Made by a program: the position numbers and the translations under genes
Notes under the pieces: generated by a model
The model's input: the letters and a program-made list of their open reading frames with translations, nothing else
The model's database searches: none
Told to the model about the DNA's origin: nothing
Source: Denitrificimonas caeni
GTDB lineage: Bacteria; Pseudomonadota; Gammaproteobacteria; Pseudomonadales; Pseudomonadaceae
Direction of reading: 5' to 3'
DNA: 64,000 bases
Assembly: GCF_905120345.1 (NCBI RefSeq)
Contig: NZ_CAJHOA010000006.1
Location: forward strand, 62,001 to 126,000
Part shown: positions 37,904 through 47,012 of the stretch, piece by piece
Numbering within the stretch: the first letter of the stretch is position 1
Layout: each line of letters begins with the position of its first letter

Positions 37904-38207
37904 CTTGCCAGCCGGACACTTTTAAGGCTCGAGCTAAGGTACGCTTTACAACATCACTGACTTCGCGCTCACCGCTCTCAATCATCTGCAAATAATGCGG
38001 ACTAATACCCGCCTCACGCGCTACATCTTCCAAGGTTAAAGCCGCTTGTTCACGCAATGCTTTTAATTCACGCAAATTGGCTAAAGGTTGCGGGGTCTCC
38101 GCTGCTGGCTTATCACGTCCAGCATCCCTTAACAGTTGCTGATACTGCTCCCATGGCAGCACCGCATACTCAGGTTTACCGTCACGCGCAATCACTTGTA
38201 TATCCAT
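37896..38207 (-). CDS. XRE-family helix-turn-helix protein with Phd-like N-terminus
   Basis: A 103-residue protein in two parts: an N-terminal strand-helix segment DIQVIARDGKPEYAVLPWEQ (1-25) resembling the start of Phd/RelB-type antitoxins, and an XRE helix-turn-helix (about 48-100) with LKALREQAALTLEDVAREAG and SPHYLQMIESGEREVSD. It is probably a small DNA-binding regulator. I choose the ATG 38205-38207. First gene of a three-gene operon that it may regulate. Confidence 0.78.
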   Translation of the reverse strand: MDIQVIARDGKPEYAVLPWEQYQQLLRDAGRDKPAAETPQPLANLRELKALREQAALTLEDVAREAGISPHYLQMIESGEREVSDVVKRTLARALKVSGWQDE

Positions 38208-38403
38208 AGCGTTACCCAATCCAAATCAGCTGCAAATAATGTCTTATACTACGCCACAGTGCTGAAAAATACATAGGCAGGCAACAACACACCCCGGCAC
38301 TCAAATGCCTCATGCGACAAACAGTTAAGTCTAAGTCAGCCGTAGTTATTTTTAATCGGGGTCTAACGACTCCGCCCCAACGATATATTTTATTGCGCAC
38401 AAA

Positions 38404-38437
38404 CAAAAACGCCCCGCTTATAAGAGCGAGGCGTTTT
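38404..38437 (-). terminator. Terminator of the FKBP gene
   Basis: Thirteen-base arms (38425-38437 and 38406-38418) pair with one mismatch around a six-base loop; on the minus strand a T-run follows. It lies 17 bases after the FKBP stop. Confidence 0.82.
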
Positions 38438-38454
38438 ATAGCGAAGAGAAAATA

Positions 38455-39219
38455 TTACTCTTCAGTCACTGCCGCAGGTTCAGTTGCTTCAAGTTCAACT
38501 GCACCAGCATCTTCAGCCTTAGGCTGACCAACGATATCTAGCAGCTCAACATCAAACAACAAAGTGGAGTTCGCTGGGATATCAGGTGTTGGGCTTTGTG
38601 CACCATATGCCAATTCACTTGGAATATAGAACTTGTACTTTTCGCCAATTTTCATCAACTGTAAGCCTTCAACCCAGCCAGGAATCACACCACCGACAGG
38701 AAACTCAACGGGCTCGCCACGTTCGACTGAACTGTCAAACACAGTGCCATCAACCAAAGTACCGGTGTAATGCACTCGCACGACATCACTGACTTTAGGT
38801 TGCGCGCCTTCAGCGCTCTTAACCACTTCATACTGCAAGCCTGACTCGGTGCTTTTCACACCATCACGCTTAGCATTTTCTACTAAGAAAGCAGCACCGT
38901 CTTTGGCTGTTTTATCATTCAATGCAGACGTACGCTCTTGTGCACGCGCCTGTAAGAAACCAAAGGCTTCCATCAATTCTTCATCAGTCAGACGCTGATC
39001 TTTTTTAGCTAAAGCATCTTCAATACCTAATGCTACTGCTTGCGAGTCAAGATCATCCATACCGTCTTGGCTGAGGTTTTTGCCCATGCTAAGACCAATA
39101 CCGTAAGAGGCTTTCTGCGCTGGTGTTTTTAAATCAGAACTTACCGCTGCTTTGTTATCACAACCTGCTAACACGAGGGTGAGCACAGCAACCGAAGCCG
39201 CTAAACGATGTAACTTCAT
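38455..39219 (-). CDS. FKBP-type peptidyl-prolyl isomerase, lipoprotein (FklB/Mip type)
   Basis: A 254-residue envelope foldase. Signal peptide with lipobox VLAGC (C20), an N-terminal helical dimerisation domain (about 30-130: KASYGIGLSMGKNLSQDGMD), and an FKBP domain (about 140-232) with VHYTGTLVDGTVFDSS and FPVGGVIPGWVEGLQLM, including the usual active-site aromatic residues. The C-terminal tail is Ala/Glu-rich. It is likely to help fold proteins in the periplasm. AAGGA precedes the ATG. Confidence 0.93.
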   Translation of the reverse strand: MKLHRLAASVAVLTLVLAGCDNKAAVSSDLKTPAQKASYGIGLSMGKNLSQDGMDDLDSQAVALGIEDALAKKDQRLTDEELMEAFGFLQARAQERTSALNDKTAKDGAAFLVENAKRDGVKSTESGLQYEVVKSAEGAQPKVSDVVRVHYTGTLVDGTVFDSSVERGEPVEFPVGGVIPGWVEGLQLMKIGEKYKFYIPSELAYGAQSPTPDIPANSTLLFDVELLDIVGQPKAEDAGAVELEATEPAAVTEE

Positions 39220-39395
39220 TATAATGTCCTTGCCTTACGCCTTACGGCTTATTTGGTGTTCAAAGGTCACGATCTTAACAGCCGACCCTATTAACTGGCT
39301 ACCGTCTTAAGAAGGTAAAACTGTGAGTTAGTTCAATACTTTAGTGTCTGCTGAAGATAGCACAGTCATGGATCGCAGAAATGCTTCTGCTTCGA

Positions 39396-40202
39396 TCACT
39401 TCTCAATAACGCGGCGCTCTGCAGGCCTGCGCGCGCCAGCCACCAATTTATCCATCGCTCGTGCCGCAGCGACTAAACCAAAGGTTGCAGTCACCGTCAT
39501 CGCCGCACCAAAACCACCCGCACAATTGAGTTTCACGCCATCACCAACAAAGCTTTTACTCTTGGAGACACTGCCATCCGGGTTGGGGTAACACAAATGC
39601 TCGGTAGAAAACACACAAGGTACACTGTAGTGACTGGTTGCAGTGCGGGAAAAATTGTAATCACTGCGTAGCAATGAGCGCACCCTAGAGGCGAGCGGAT
39701 CATTAAAAGTTTTATTTAAATCACCCACACGAATCTGCGTCGGGTCAATCTGTCCACCAGCACCACCCGTGGTAATGATTTGAATTTTGCGGCGCTTGCA
39801 CCACGCAATCAGCGCGGCCTTGGCCTGTACGCTATCAATACAATCGACGACACAATCGAGCTGTTCAGTGATGTATTCAGCCATCGTCTCTCTGCTCACA
39901 AAATCCGCGACAGCATGTACTTTACAGGCCGGATTAATCGCCAGCAGACGTTGCGCCATCACATCAACCTTGGTTTGACCAATAGTGTCTATTAAGGTGT
40001 GTGCTTGGCGATTGGTATTGGTAATACAGACATCATCCAAATCAAATAAAGAGATTTCGCCCACTCCTGAGCGCGCTAATGCTTCTGCGGTCCAAGAGCC
40101 AACGCCACCAATACCCACCACAGCAACGTGCGCTTGCTCTAAACGCTCTAAGCCTGCAACGCCGTATAAGCGGGCAATGCCGCCAAAACGCAAATCATCC
40201 AT
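39396..40202 (-). CDS. tcdA: tRNA threonylcarbamoyladenosine dehydratase TcdA
   Basis: TcdA (268 residues) uses ATP to cyclise t6A37 of tRNA to ct6A. An E1-like Rossmann fold: VAVVGIGGVGSWTAEALARS near 26-45 binds ATP, FDLDDVCITNTNRQ near 54-67, and CVVDCIDSVQAKAALI near 116-131. The C-terminal region has the loop LCYPNPDGSVSKSKSF. GAGG seven bases before the ATG. Divergent from rlmA, so two RNA-modification genes sit together. Confidence 0.94.
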   Translation of the reverse strand: MDDLRFGGIARLYGVAGLERLEQAHVAVVGIGGVGSWTAEALARSGVGEISLFDLDDVCITNTNRQAHTLIDTIGQTKVDVMAQRLLAINPACKVHAVADFVSRETMAEYITEQLDCVVDCIDSVQAKAALIAWCKRRKIQIITTGGAGGQIDPTQIRVGDLNKTFNDPLASRVRSLLRSDYNFSRTATSHYSVPCVFSTEHLCYPNPDGSVSKSKSFVGDGVKLNCAGGFGAAMTVTATFGLVAAARAMDKLVAGARRPAERRVIEK

Positions 40203-40379
40203 CAGACAACCTCAATAAAATCGCTGCCACATTCTAACAGTAATCCCCGCAGTGCTTACAAAACAGAGGCTGTTTCACTACACTATATAAAAAACTTACT
40301 GTCCTACGCAGCGTTGTCCTGCACAATAGTGCGTAGACACATGCGTATTTTAATACCTCTCTTAATCTTCTAAGGTCCG

Positions 40380-41198
40380 GTGACTGGCATGCTTATTTGC
40401 CCTATCTGCCAAGCGGCACTGACCGCGCATGACAACAGCTTGCGCTGCATCTATCAGCACAGCTTTGACCGTGCCCGCCAAGGCTATATCAATTTATTAC
40501 CAGTCCAACATAAAAACAGCCGTGCTCCAGGTGATAATCCAGCGATGGTGCAAGCGCGTCGCAATTTCCTCTCAGCCGATCATTACGCTCCTTTAGCAGA
40601 ACGTTTTGCTGCGCTCATGCAAGAGCGTCAGCCAAAACAGTGGCTGGATATTGGTTGTGGTGAAGGCTATTACACCGCGCATATTGCTAAAGCCCTGCCC
40701 GATAGCCAAGGCTATGCTTTAGATATTTCCCGTGAAGCAGTAAAACAGGCCTGTAAGCGTGATGCCAGCACCATTTGGCTGGTCGCCAGCATGGCACGCT
40801 TACCCTTAGCTAATAATAGTTGCCAAGCTATTGCCAGTATTTTCAGTCCTCTCGATTGGCAAGAAGCACAACGCGTACTCGCCCCGGGCGGCGCGTTATT
40901 AAGAATGGGACCCTGCAGTGATCACCTGCTAGAGTTACGTCAACAACTGTATGATGAAGTTCGCAGTTATGATGACAGTAAACACTTACAGCTGATCCCT
41001 GCAGGCATGCAGCTCGTACACAGTGAAACCTTGCGCTTTACCCTTACTCTAAACGATGCTAAAGCACGTAGCGATCTGTTAGCGATGACCCCGCACGGTT
41101 GGCGTGCTAACGCCCAACGACGCGAGGCAGTGATTGAAAACACACTCACGACAACAGTCGCGATTCGTTATGATTGGATCGAAAAAACGGAAACCTAA
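40380..41198 (+). CDS. rlmA: 23S rRNA (guanine-745-N1)-methyltransferase RlmA
   Basis: RlmA methylates G745 of 23S rRNA with S-adenosylmethionine. Its 272 residues begin with a zinc finger (CPICQAAL, then LRCIYQHSFDRARQGYINLL), followed by the methyltransferase fold with WLDIGCGEGYYTAHIAKAL. The motif FSPLDWQEAQRVLAPGG is typical. Start: GTG 40380 follows TAAGG closely; an ATG nine bases on is an alternative. First gene of a plus-strand run of four. Confidence 0.92.
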   Translation: MTGMLICPICQAALTAHDNSLRCIYQHSFDRARQGYINLLPVQHKNSRAPGDNPAMVQARRNFLSADHYAPLAERFAALMQERQPKQWLDIGCGEGYYTAHIAKALPDSQGYALDISREAVKQACKRDASTIWLVASMARLPLANNSCQAIASIFSPLDWQEAQRVLAPGGALLRMGPCSDHLLELRQQLYDEVRSYDDSKHLQLIPAGMQLVHSETLRFTLTLNDAKARSDLLAMTPHGWRANAQRREAVIENTLTTTVAIRYDWIEKTET

Positions 41199-41201
41199 TT
41201 G

Positions 41202-41576
41202 ATGCGCCAACCCGATATTGAAATTTACATAAAAGATAGCAACCGTGAAGCCATTAGTACGTGGCTGACTGCAGCGTTGGATGCGCCTTGTGTCTGGCAG
41301 CAAAAAGGACGTGTCTCACGCTGCCAATGTGCTGGCATTGCAGTGGTTTGGTTTGAGCAAGCAGTCGGTAAATGGCACAGTTTGCTACTAGAAAGCGATA
41401 GCACCCCTTGGGCTGATGATCTGCAATGTGCTCAAACTGCCGCAGACCTCCTCCAAGTCAATGTGCGCTGTGCTCCGGGTAGTTGGCAAGAAGCTGATGG
41501 CGAAGCCGACGCTGACAGCTGGTTACAGGTCCGCGCCGACGGCAGTATAGAAAGCATTATATGGCACACGTCTTAG
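41202..41576 (+). CDS. Conserved hypothetical protein after rlmA
   Basis: An unrecognised 124-residue acidic protein with many tryptophans and cysteines (WLTAALDAPCVWQQKGRVSR, then CAGIAVVWFEQAVGKWHSLL). No signal peptide or membrane segment. It starts three bases after the rlmA stop and lies 34 bases before the metallopeptidase gene, so it belongs to that operon. The four cysteines are not arranged as a common zinc finger. Confidence 0.7.
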   Translation: MRQPDIEIYIKDSNREAISTWLTAALDAPCVWQQKGRVSRCQCAGIAVVWFEQAVGKWHSLLLESDSTPWADDLQCAQTAADLLQVNVRCAPGSWQEADGEADADSWLQVRADGSIESIIWHTS

Positions 41577-41610
41577 TCGTGAGTCGGTTGAGCTAAGCAG
41601 AGGATCTCTT

Positions 41611-42483
41611 ATGCGCTGGAAAAAAGCACGTCGCAGTGACAACGTCGTCGACCAACGTGGCAAACGCAGTTCGTTGGGCGGCAAAGGCCTGAGCTTAGGC
41701 GCGGTTGCAGTGATCGTTATTATCGGCTTACTGAGTGGCCAAGATCCGCTGCAAATTGTCGGCAATCTTGCCGAGCAAGCGCTTGGCCAAGGCGGGATTA
41801 ATACAGGTGCGGTGAGCCAGCCAGCGCCCCCTCGTAATGATGCTCAAAGTGATTTTGTCCGCGCTATTTTAGGTGACACTGAAGACACCTGGCGCGCGCT
41901 GTTTCAGCAGGCAGGTCAATCCTATAAAGATCCTAAACTGGTTTTATTCAACGGCAGTGTCAGTTCAGCCTGTGGTTTTGCCGATGCGGCTGTCGGTCCT
42001 TTTTACTGTCCTGGCGATCAACAGGTGTATTTAGATCTATCCTTCTTTAAAGAAATGGCACAACGCTTTGCCGCCACCGGCGAGTTCGCCCAAGCCTATG
42101 TCATCGCTCATGAAGTGGGTCATCACGTACAAACTTTACTGGGTGTTTCGGCTCGCGTACAGGCGGCTCAACAGCGTGGCGAGCGCGTCACTGGCGACAA
42201 CGGCTTACTGGTACGCCAGGAATTACAAGCCGACTGTTTTGCTGGCGTTTGGGCGCATCATGCTCAGCAACGTCATGCGTGGCTTGAACCTGGCGACTTA
42301 AAAGACGCGCTGAATGCCGCACAAGCGATTGGCGATGATCGCCTACAAAAACAGGCTCACGGCCAGGTAATACCGGATTCATTTACCCACGGCACCTCGG
42401 CACAACGTGAGCGTTGGTTTAGCCAGGGTTATAAATACGGCAGTGTCAGTCAATGCGACACCTTTGCTGCGCAGCGACTGTAA
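41611..42483 (+). CDS. Neutral zinc metallopeptidase, YpfJ family
   Basis: A 290-residue membrane-anchored protein: a basic N-terminus (MRWKKARRSDNV), one membrane helix (about 29-44, GLSLGAVAVIVIIGLLSG), then a zinc peptidase domain with AYVIAHEVGHHVQ near 160-172 and QELQADCFAGVWA near 203-215, which supplies the third ligand. Most likely faces the periplasm. Substrate unknown; related proteins (YpfJ, KPN_02809) are uncharacterised. Confidence 0.9.
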   Translation: MRWKKARRSDNVVDQRGKRSSLGGKGLSLGAVAVIVIIGLLSGQDPLQIVGNLAEQALGQGGINTGAVSQPAPPRNDAQSDFVRAILGDTEDTWRALFQQAGQSYKDPKLVLFNGSVSSACGFADAAVGPFYCPGDQQVYLDLSFFKEMAQRFAATGEFAQAYVIAHEVGHHVQTLLGVSARVQAAQQRGERVTGDNGLLVRQELQADCFAGVWAHHAQQRHAWLEPGDLKDALNAAQAIGDDRLQKQAHGQVIPDSFTHGTSAQRERWFSQGYKYGSVSQCDTFAAQRL

Positions 42484-42548
42484 TTCACTCAGGGTTCGCT
42501 ATAGCATCGCTAGTTAGGGTGCCATAGCACTCACTTACTGGAGACTTT

Positions 42549-44156
42549 ATGCTTGTTATTCGTTACGCAGTCTTTGCTGCAGCCATTTTCGGTAGCCTGA
42601 TAACGCTACTCTTGGCCTTTGCCAACCCGTGGTGGTTACTGCTTAGCGTTCTCTGTATCGCTTTAGTTGTGCTAGGCATTATCGATATGCAGCAAACGCA
42701 TTCAACCTTACGGCGTAACTATCCAATTGCTGCGCATATTCGCTATACCTTTGAAGAATTACGTCCCATGTTGCGCCAATATATCGTTGAAGCCGATGAT
42801 GATGAGGTGCCTTTCTCACATGATCAGCGCGCTTTAGTCTATCAACGCTCCAAATCTGAGCTTGAAACGCGCGCTTTCGGTACTGAAAAAAACGTGTATG
42901 GCACACGCTATGAGTGGATTAACCACTCTATCAGCCCAACAACAATTACCGATCATAATTTCCGTGTCAGTATTGGTGGTCCAGATTGTAAGCAGCCCTA
43001 CTCCGCCAGCATCTTTAATATTTCCGCGATGAGCTTTGGCTCTTTATCGCCCAATGCCATTCGAGCACTGAATAAAGGTGCTCGTCTCGGTCAGTTTTAC
43101 CACGATACTGGCGAAGGCTCGATTTCCAGCTATCACCGCGAACAGGGCGGCGATATGGTCTGGGAGCTGGGCTCTGGTTATTTTGGTGCTCGCAATGCTG
43201 ATGGCACCTTTAGTCCAGAGCGTTTTGCCGAGCGCGCCACCCTCGATCAAGTCAAAATGATTGAATTAAAGTTGTCTCAAGGCGCAAAACCTGGACATGG
43301 CGGTATGCTGCCTGGCGCTAAAGTAAACGCCGAGATCGCTCGGACACGCGGTGTCCCTGAAGGCCAAGATTGCATTTCACCGGCCTCCCATTCTGCTTTT
43401 TCCACTCCAGAAGAATTACTGCACTTTATCGCGCAATTACGCGATTTATCCGGAGGCAAACCGACAGGCTTTAAACTGGCAATCGGCCATCCATGGGAAT
43501 GGTTTGCCATTGCCAAAGCCATGCTCAGCACTGGCATTACCCCTGACTTTATTGTCGTGGATGGTGCCGAAGGCGGTACTGGCGCAGCTCCGTTGGAATT
43601 TGCTGACCATATTGGTACACCGATGCGCGAAGGTCTGATGCTCGTGCACAACACTTTAGTGGGTATTGGTTTGCGTGATAAAATCAAAATCGGTGCGGCA
43701 GGTAAAATCATCACAGCCTTTGATATCGCTCGCACTTTAGCGCTAGGTGCAGACTGGTGTAACTCAGCGCGTGGTTTTATGTTTGCTTTAGGCTGCATTC
43801 AATCACAACTGTGTCATACGGACCGTTGTCCGACAGGTATTGCCACGCAAAATCCAAAACGCTGGCAAGGCCTTGATGTACCCGATAAAGGCACGCGCGT
43901 ACATCATTTCCACGCGCGCACCGTAGCGACTTTAGGTGAACTGGTTGCCGCAGCCGGCTTACAGCATCCAAAAGATCTCGGCCCTGAGCATCTTATTCGT
44001 CGTATCTCGCCGACCTTGGTACGCTCATTAGCGACCTTACACCCTTACCTGCAACCGGGTGATTTACTCAATCCAGAGCAATTGCCCGAGCACATTGTCT
44101 TCCAGCGTTTCTGGCCTGCGGCACGCGCTGATAGTTTTGCATTTTTCAAACAATAA
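42549..44156 (+). CDS. FMN-binding glutamate-synthase-like protein
   Basis: A 535-residue protein: two N-terminal membrane helices (about 6-45) and a cytoplasmic domain equivalent to the FMN/synthase part of glutamate synthase large subunit. Family segments are NISAMSFGSLSPNAIRALNK, GSISSYHREQGGDMVWELGS, KPGHGGMLPGAKV and GAEGGTGAAPLEF; the cysteine cluster CIQSQLCHTDRCPTGIAT would hold an iron-sulfur cluster. The glutaminase domain is absent, so it is not a glutamate synthase alone; the true reaction is unknown. GGAG precedes the ATG. Confidence 0.92.
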   Translation: MLVIRYAVFAAAIFGSLITLLLAFANPWWLLLSVLCIALVVLGIIDMQQTHSTLRRNYPIAAHIRYTFEELRPMLRQYIVEADDDEVPFSHDQRALVYQRSKSELETRAFGTEKNVYGTRYEWINHSISPTTITDHNFRVSIGGPDCKQPYSASIFNISAMSFGSLSPNAIRALNKGARLGQFYHDTGEGSISSYHREQGGDMVWELGSGYFGARNADGTFSPERFAERATLDQVKMIELKLSQGAKPGHGGMLPGAKVNAEIARTRGVPEGQDCISPASHSAFSTPEELLHFIAQLRDLSGGKPTGFKLAIGHPWEWFAIAKAMLSTGITPDFIVVDGAEGGTGAAPLEFADHIGTPMREGLMLVHNTLVGIGLRDKIKIGAAGKIITAFDIARTLALGADWCNSARGFMFALGCIQSQLCHTDRCPTGIATQNPKRWQGLDVPDKGTRVHHFHARTVATLGELVAAAGLQHPKDLGPEHLIRRISPTLVRSLATLHPYLQPGDLLNPEQLPEHIVFQRFWPAARADSFAFFKQ

Positions 44157-44160
44157 CGAT

Positions 44161-44188
44161 AAAAACGGCCTTTAAATAGGCCGTTTTG
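44161..44188. terminator. Terminator between the glutamate-synthase-like gene and cheR
   Basis: AAAACGGCC and GGCCGTTTT pair over nine bases with an eight-base loop, A/T-rich on both sides, between convergent genes. Located five bases after one stop and four before the other. Confidence 0.75.
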
Positions 44189-44191
44189 GTA

Positions 44192-45019
44192 TTAGAGTGC
44201 TTGGTAAATGATGCCTGGACTGCACTGCACCATGCAATACAGTTCAGGTAAGTTATTCAGGGCTTCAGAGGCGCCTAAAAACAAATAGCCTCCAGGTTTT
44301 AGGGTGGCATGGATACGCGTCAAAATATCTTTTTTGGCTTCTGCGGAAAAATAAATTAACACATTTCGGCAAAAAACCACATCAAACTTACCCAGCATGA
44401 CATAGCTGTCTAATAAGTTTAATGAGCGAAACTCAACACGACTTTTAATCGCCGCTTTAATGGCCCAACGGCCCTTTACCGTCTTATCAAAGTAACGCTG
44501 CAAGCGCTCATCTGATAAACCTCTGGCCATTGCCAAGCCATCATACTCACCCTCTTTACAAGCCTGCAGCATCGTTGGCGACAGGTCTGTCGCAACAATT
44601 TGCACCCCCGCACGCAGTTGACCTAAGTTGCTACGCTCATACTCATCAATCGTCATCGATAACGAATAAGGTTCTTGTCCTGAAGAACAAGCAGCTGACC
44701 ATATACGCAAACGCTGGTTAGGGTGTTTTTTCAACAATTCAGGCAACACTTTGTTTTTCAGGACTGTAAACGGGTAGGCATCTCTAAACCATAGGGTTTC
44801 ATTGGTGGTCATGGCATCCACAACCTGCTCTTGTAAGAGACCACGCGGCTGCGCCTGAATCCGCAGCATCAACTCGGTCAGTGATTTAACACCTTGCTCT
44901 TGCTGCAGCTTTTTTAAGCGACTGATGACTAAGTACTGCTTATTATCACCTAAGACGATGCCTGACTTCTCTTCAAGGAACTGTCTGAAAACATTAAACT
45001 CAGCTTGCGAGACCGACAC
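44192..45019 (-). CDS. cheR: Chemotaxis protein methyltransferase CheR
   Basis: CheR (275 residues) methylates glutamates of chemoreceptors. The N-terminal helical domain has FEEKSGIVL-like FLEEKSGIVLGDNKQYLV; the SAM domain has RIWSAACSSGQEPYSLSM near 107-124, VATDLSPTMLQACKEG and FDVVFCRNVLIYF. I place the start at GTG 45017-45019, eight bases after AAGG; a GTG two codons upstream is too close to that site. cheV is upstream in the same direction. Likely modifies the chemoreceptor at 26991. Confidence 0.94.
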   Translation of the reverse strand: MSVSQAEFNVFRQFLEEKSGIVLGDNKQYLVISRLKKLQQEQGVKSLTELMLRIQAQPRGLLQEQVVDAMTTNETLWFRDAYPFTVLKNKVLPELLKKHPNQRLRIWSAACSSGQEPYSLSMTIDEYERSNLGQLRAGVQIVATDLSPTMLQACKEGEYDGLAMARGLSDERLQRYFDKTVKGRWAIKAAIKSRVEFRSLNLLDSYVMLGKFDVVFCRNVLIYFSAEAKKDILTRIHATLKPGGYLFLGASEALNNLPELYCMVQCSPGIIYQAL

Positions 45020-45083
45020 ATTCACCGCCTTTTAAAATAGAGCTTTAGAAGTATTTATACATACGCACAAAAGTATCGCGCAA

Positions 45084-46016
45084 CTATAGTGCATCAGCGA
45101 TTTTTATGCGCTCAACAACACGATCAACCAGATCATCTGGGCGAAACTTAGCTAAAAAATCATCCGCACCGACTTTCTTGACCATTGCCTTATTGAACAC
45201 TCCAGACAACGAAGTATGCAGCAAAATATGTAAATCCTTCAGACGTGGATCATTACGCACTTCAGCAGTGAGGGTGTAGCCATCCATCTCTGGCATTTCA
45301 ATATCAGAGATCATCATTAGTAACTCTTCTGCAGGGCTTCTTCCGGCTGCCAACATCTCTTGCAAATACTCATACGCCGCACGGCCATCATTAAGTGCAA
45401 TCACCTCAACACCAACCGCTTGCAAGCAGCGCAGCACTTGCTTACGGGCAACGGTCGAATCATCAACAATTAGTATTTTTTTGCTCAGTGCACTGATACG
45501 TACTTGCTCAGTCAGCGTTTCAGTGGAAATAACCTCAGAGGTGGGCGAGACTTCAGCAAGAACTTTTTCAACATCAATCACCTCAACCATCTGACCATCG
45601 AGGTGCGTCACTGCAGTCAAATAGTGGTCGCGGCCTGTCCCCTTTGGTGGCGGATGAATAGCCTCCCAATTAAGATTAACGATACGCTCAACGGCACTGA
45701 CTAAAAAACCCTGCTCGCGCATATTGTACTCAGTGATAATCACGAAGCCCTCGCCCGCTTTCTCTAAGGCTTTACGACTCGTCGCTAAGGCAAGATCCAT
45801 CACTGATATAGTCCGGCCACGAATACTGGCCACACCCCGCACAACAGGGTCAGATTTGGGTATGACTGTGAGCTTGGGACACTGCAAAACCTCACGCACC
45901 TTAAACACGTTAATACCGTATAGCTGTGGACCATTAAGCCTAAACAACAGCAACTCTAAACGGTTTTCCCCGACCAACTGGGTTCGCTGGTTTACTGAAT
46001 CCAATACACTGGCCAT
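45084..46016 (-). CDS. cheV: Chemotaxis coupling protein CheV
   Basis: CheV (310 residues) combines a CheW-like coupling domain (about 15-160; LLFRLNGPQLYGINVFKVRE and GVASIRGRTISVMDL) with a receiver domain (about 180-305) carrying the acidic pocket IVDDS, phosphorylation aspartate in MMISDIEMPEMDG, and the switch lysine in FLAKFRP. It links receptors to CheA and can buffer phosphate. Same direction as cheR and divergent from flgA, as in Pseudomonas. Confidence 0.95.
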   Translation of the reverse strand: MASVLDSVNQRTQLVGENRLELLLFRLNGPQLYGINVFKVREVLQCPKLTVIPKSDPVVRGVASIRGRTISVMDLALATSRKALEKAGEGFVIITEYNMREQGFLVSAVERIVNLNWEAIHPPPKGTGRDHYLTAVTHLDGQMVEVIDVEKVLAEVSPTSEVISTETLTEQVRISALSKKILIVDDSTVARKQVLRCLQAVGVEVIALNDGRAAYEYLQEMLAAGRSPAEELLMMISDIEMPEMDGYTLTAEVRNDPRLKDLHILLHTSLSGVFNKAMVKKVGADDFLAKFRPDDLVDRVVERIKIADAL

Positions 46017-46093
46017 ACTTAGGCTCCTAACATTTCTTACACTGTTGCACGATAAAAACTAAAATACGGCATATTTATTGCTTTAGTCTTCTT

Positions 46094-46849
46094 ATGAACT
46101 TATATACGGCATTTTCTTGGCGCATAGCCAAACTTCAACAGCTTTTTCTCCAAGCTATTCTGCTATGTCTACTCATCACACCCGCGCTGTGCATCAGCGC
46201 AGAAAGCACCCAACAACAAATTATCGGCACCAGTCAGGCTTTTCTTGAGGAAATAACCAGTCAATATCTAGCGGACAATACAATCACTGGCCGCCATAGC
46301 GTAACCATTGGCCGTCTGGACCCTCGCCTACGTTTGCCCGCTTGCTCAATTCCTCTACAAGCCAGCCTAGAAAGCCCAGCACAACCGGTTGGAAGAGTAA
46401 CGATTCGTGTGCGTTGTGACAGCAATGCACCTTGGACGATTTTCGTACCTGGGCATGTTAATTTATATCGAGAAGTCGCTATCGCTTTACGCTCGCTGCC
46501 TCGTAACAGCGTCGTTCAAGCCGCTGATGTACAGCTCTCTGAACGTGATGTTAGCAGCCTAAGACAAGGCTATATACTTAATCTTGAAAATGTTATCGGG
46601 CAAAAAACCACACGCCCCATGCAGCCTAATCAGGTTGTTTCAGCCAACTATTTAAAAGCCGCAGCAGCGATCAATAAAGGCGACGAAGTGGTTATCAGCG
46701 CTCAGGGTAGTTCCATGTTTGTACGCATGCCTGGCACCGCCTTAGAAGAAGGTGCTATTGGCCAGCAAATTCGCGTACGCAATACCCGCTCAAAGCGCAT
46801 TGTACATGCTCGCGTTACCGCACCCGGTCAAGTCGAGGTGGCAATGTAA
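46094..46849 (+). CDS. flgA: Flagellar P-ring chaperone FlgA
   Basis: FlgA (251 residues) is a periplasmic chaperone for assembly of the flagellar P-ring. A long signal peptide (about 1-38, hydrophobic core AILLCLLITPALC) precedes the SAF-type domain with LPRNSVVQAADVQLSERDVS and VIGQKTTRPMQPNQVVSANY. Two cysteines flanking the N-terminal part may form a disulfide. It heads a run of flagellar genes on the plus strand; flgM follows after its own promoter. Confidence 0.93.
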   Translation: MNLYTAFSWRIAKLQQLFLQAILLCLLITPALCISAESTQQQIIGTSQAFLEEITSQYLADNTITGRHSVTIGRLDPRLRLPACSIPLQASLESPAQPVGRVTIRVRCDSNAPWTIFVPGHVNLYREVAIALRSLPRNSVVQAADVQLSERDVSSLRQGYILNLENVIGQKTTRPMQPNQVVSANYLKAAAAINKGDEVVISAQGSSMFVRMPGTALEEGAIGQQIRVRNTRSKRIVHARVTAPGQVEVAM

Positions 46850-46935
46850 AACCGTCTGCAGTAAAGTAACAACCACTTAAAACTGACTCTCAGTCTCAAA
46901 TAGCCTAGAGCAACGGCAGTTACTTTCGTCTATAA

Positions 46936-46962
46936 AATTAGGCGCTAAAGTTTCTCAAATAA
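46936..46962 (+). promoter_or_regulatory. FliA (sigma-28) promoter of flgMN
   Basis: TAAA (46936-46939), 15 bases, then GCCGATTA (46955-46962, one mismatch to GCCGATAA). The -35 reads TAAAGTTT, matching the extended sigma-28 consensus. It lies 50 bases before the flgM ATG; flgMN is a FliA-dependent class in P. aeruginosa. Confidence 0.85.
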
Positions 46963-47012
46963 CGGCCGATTACTTAGCAAGTGTTCCAATACAGTATTTG
47001 AGGTTTATCCAT

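Noticed and set aside
44192-45025. GTG at 45023-45025 as the cheR start
   Set aside because: It is only two bases from the AAGG ribosome binding site, too close; GTG 45017-45019 has a spacing of eight.
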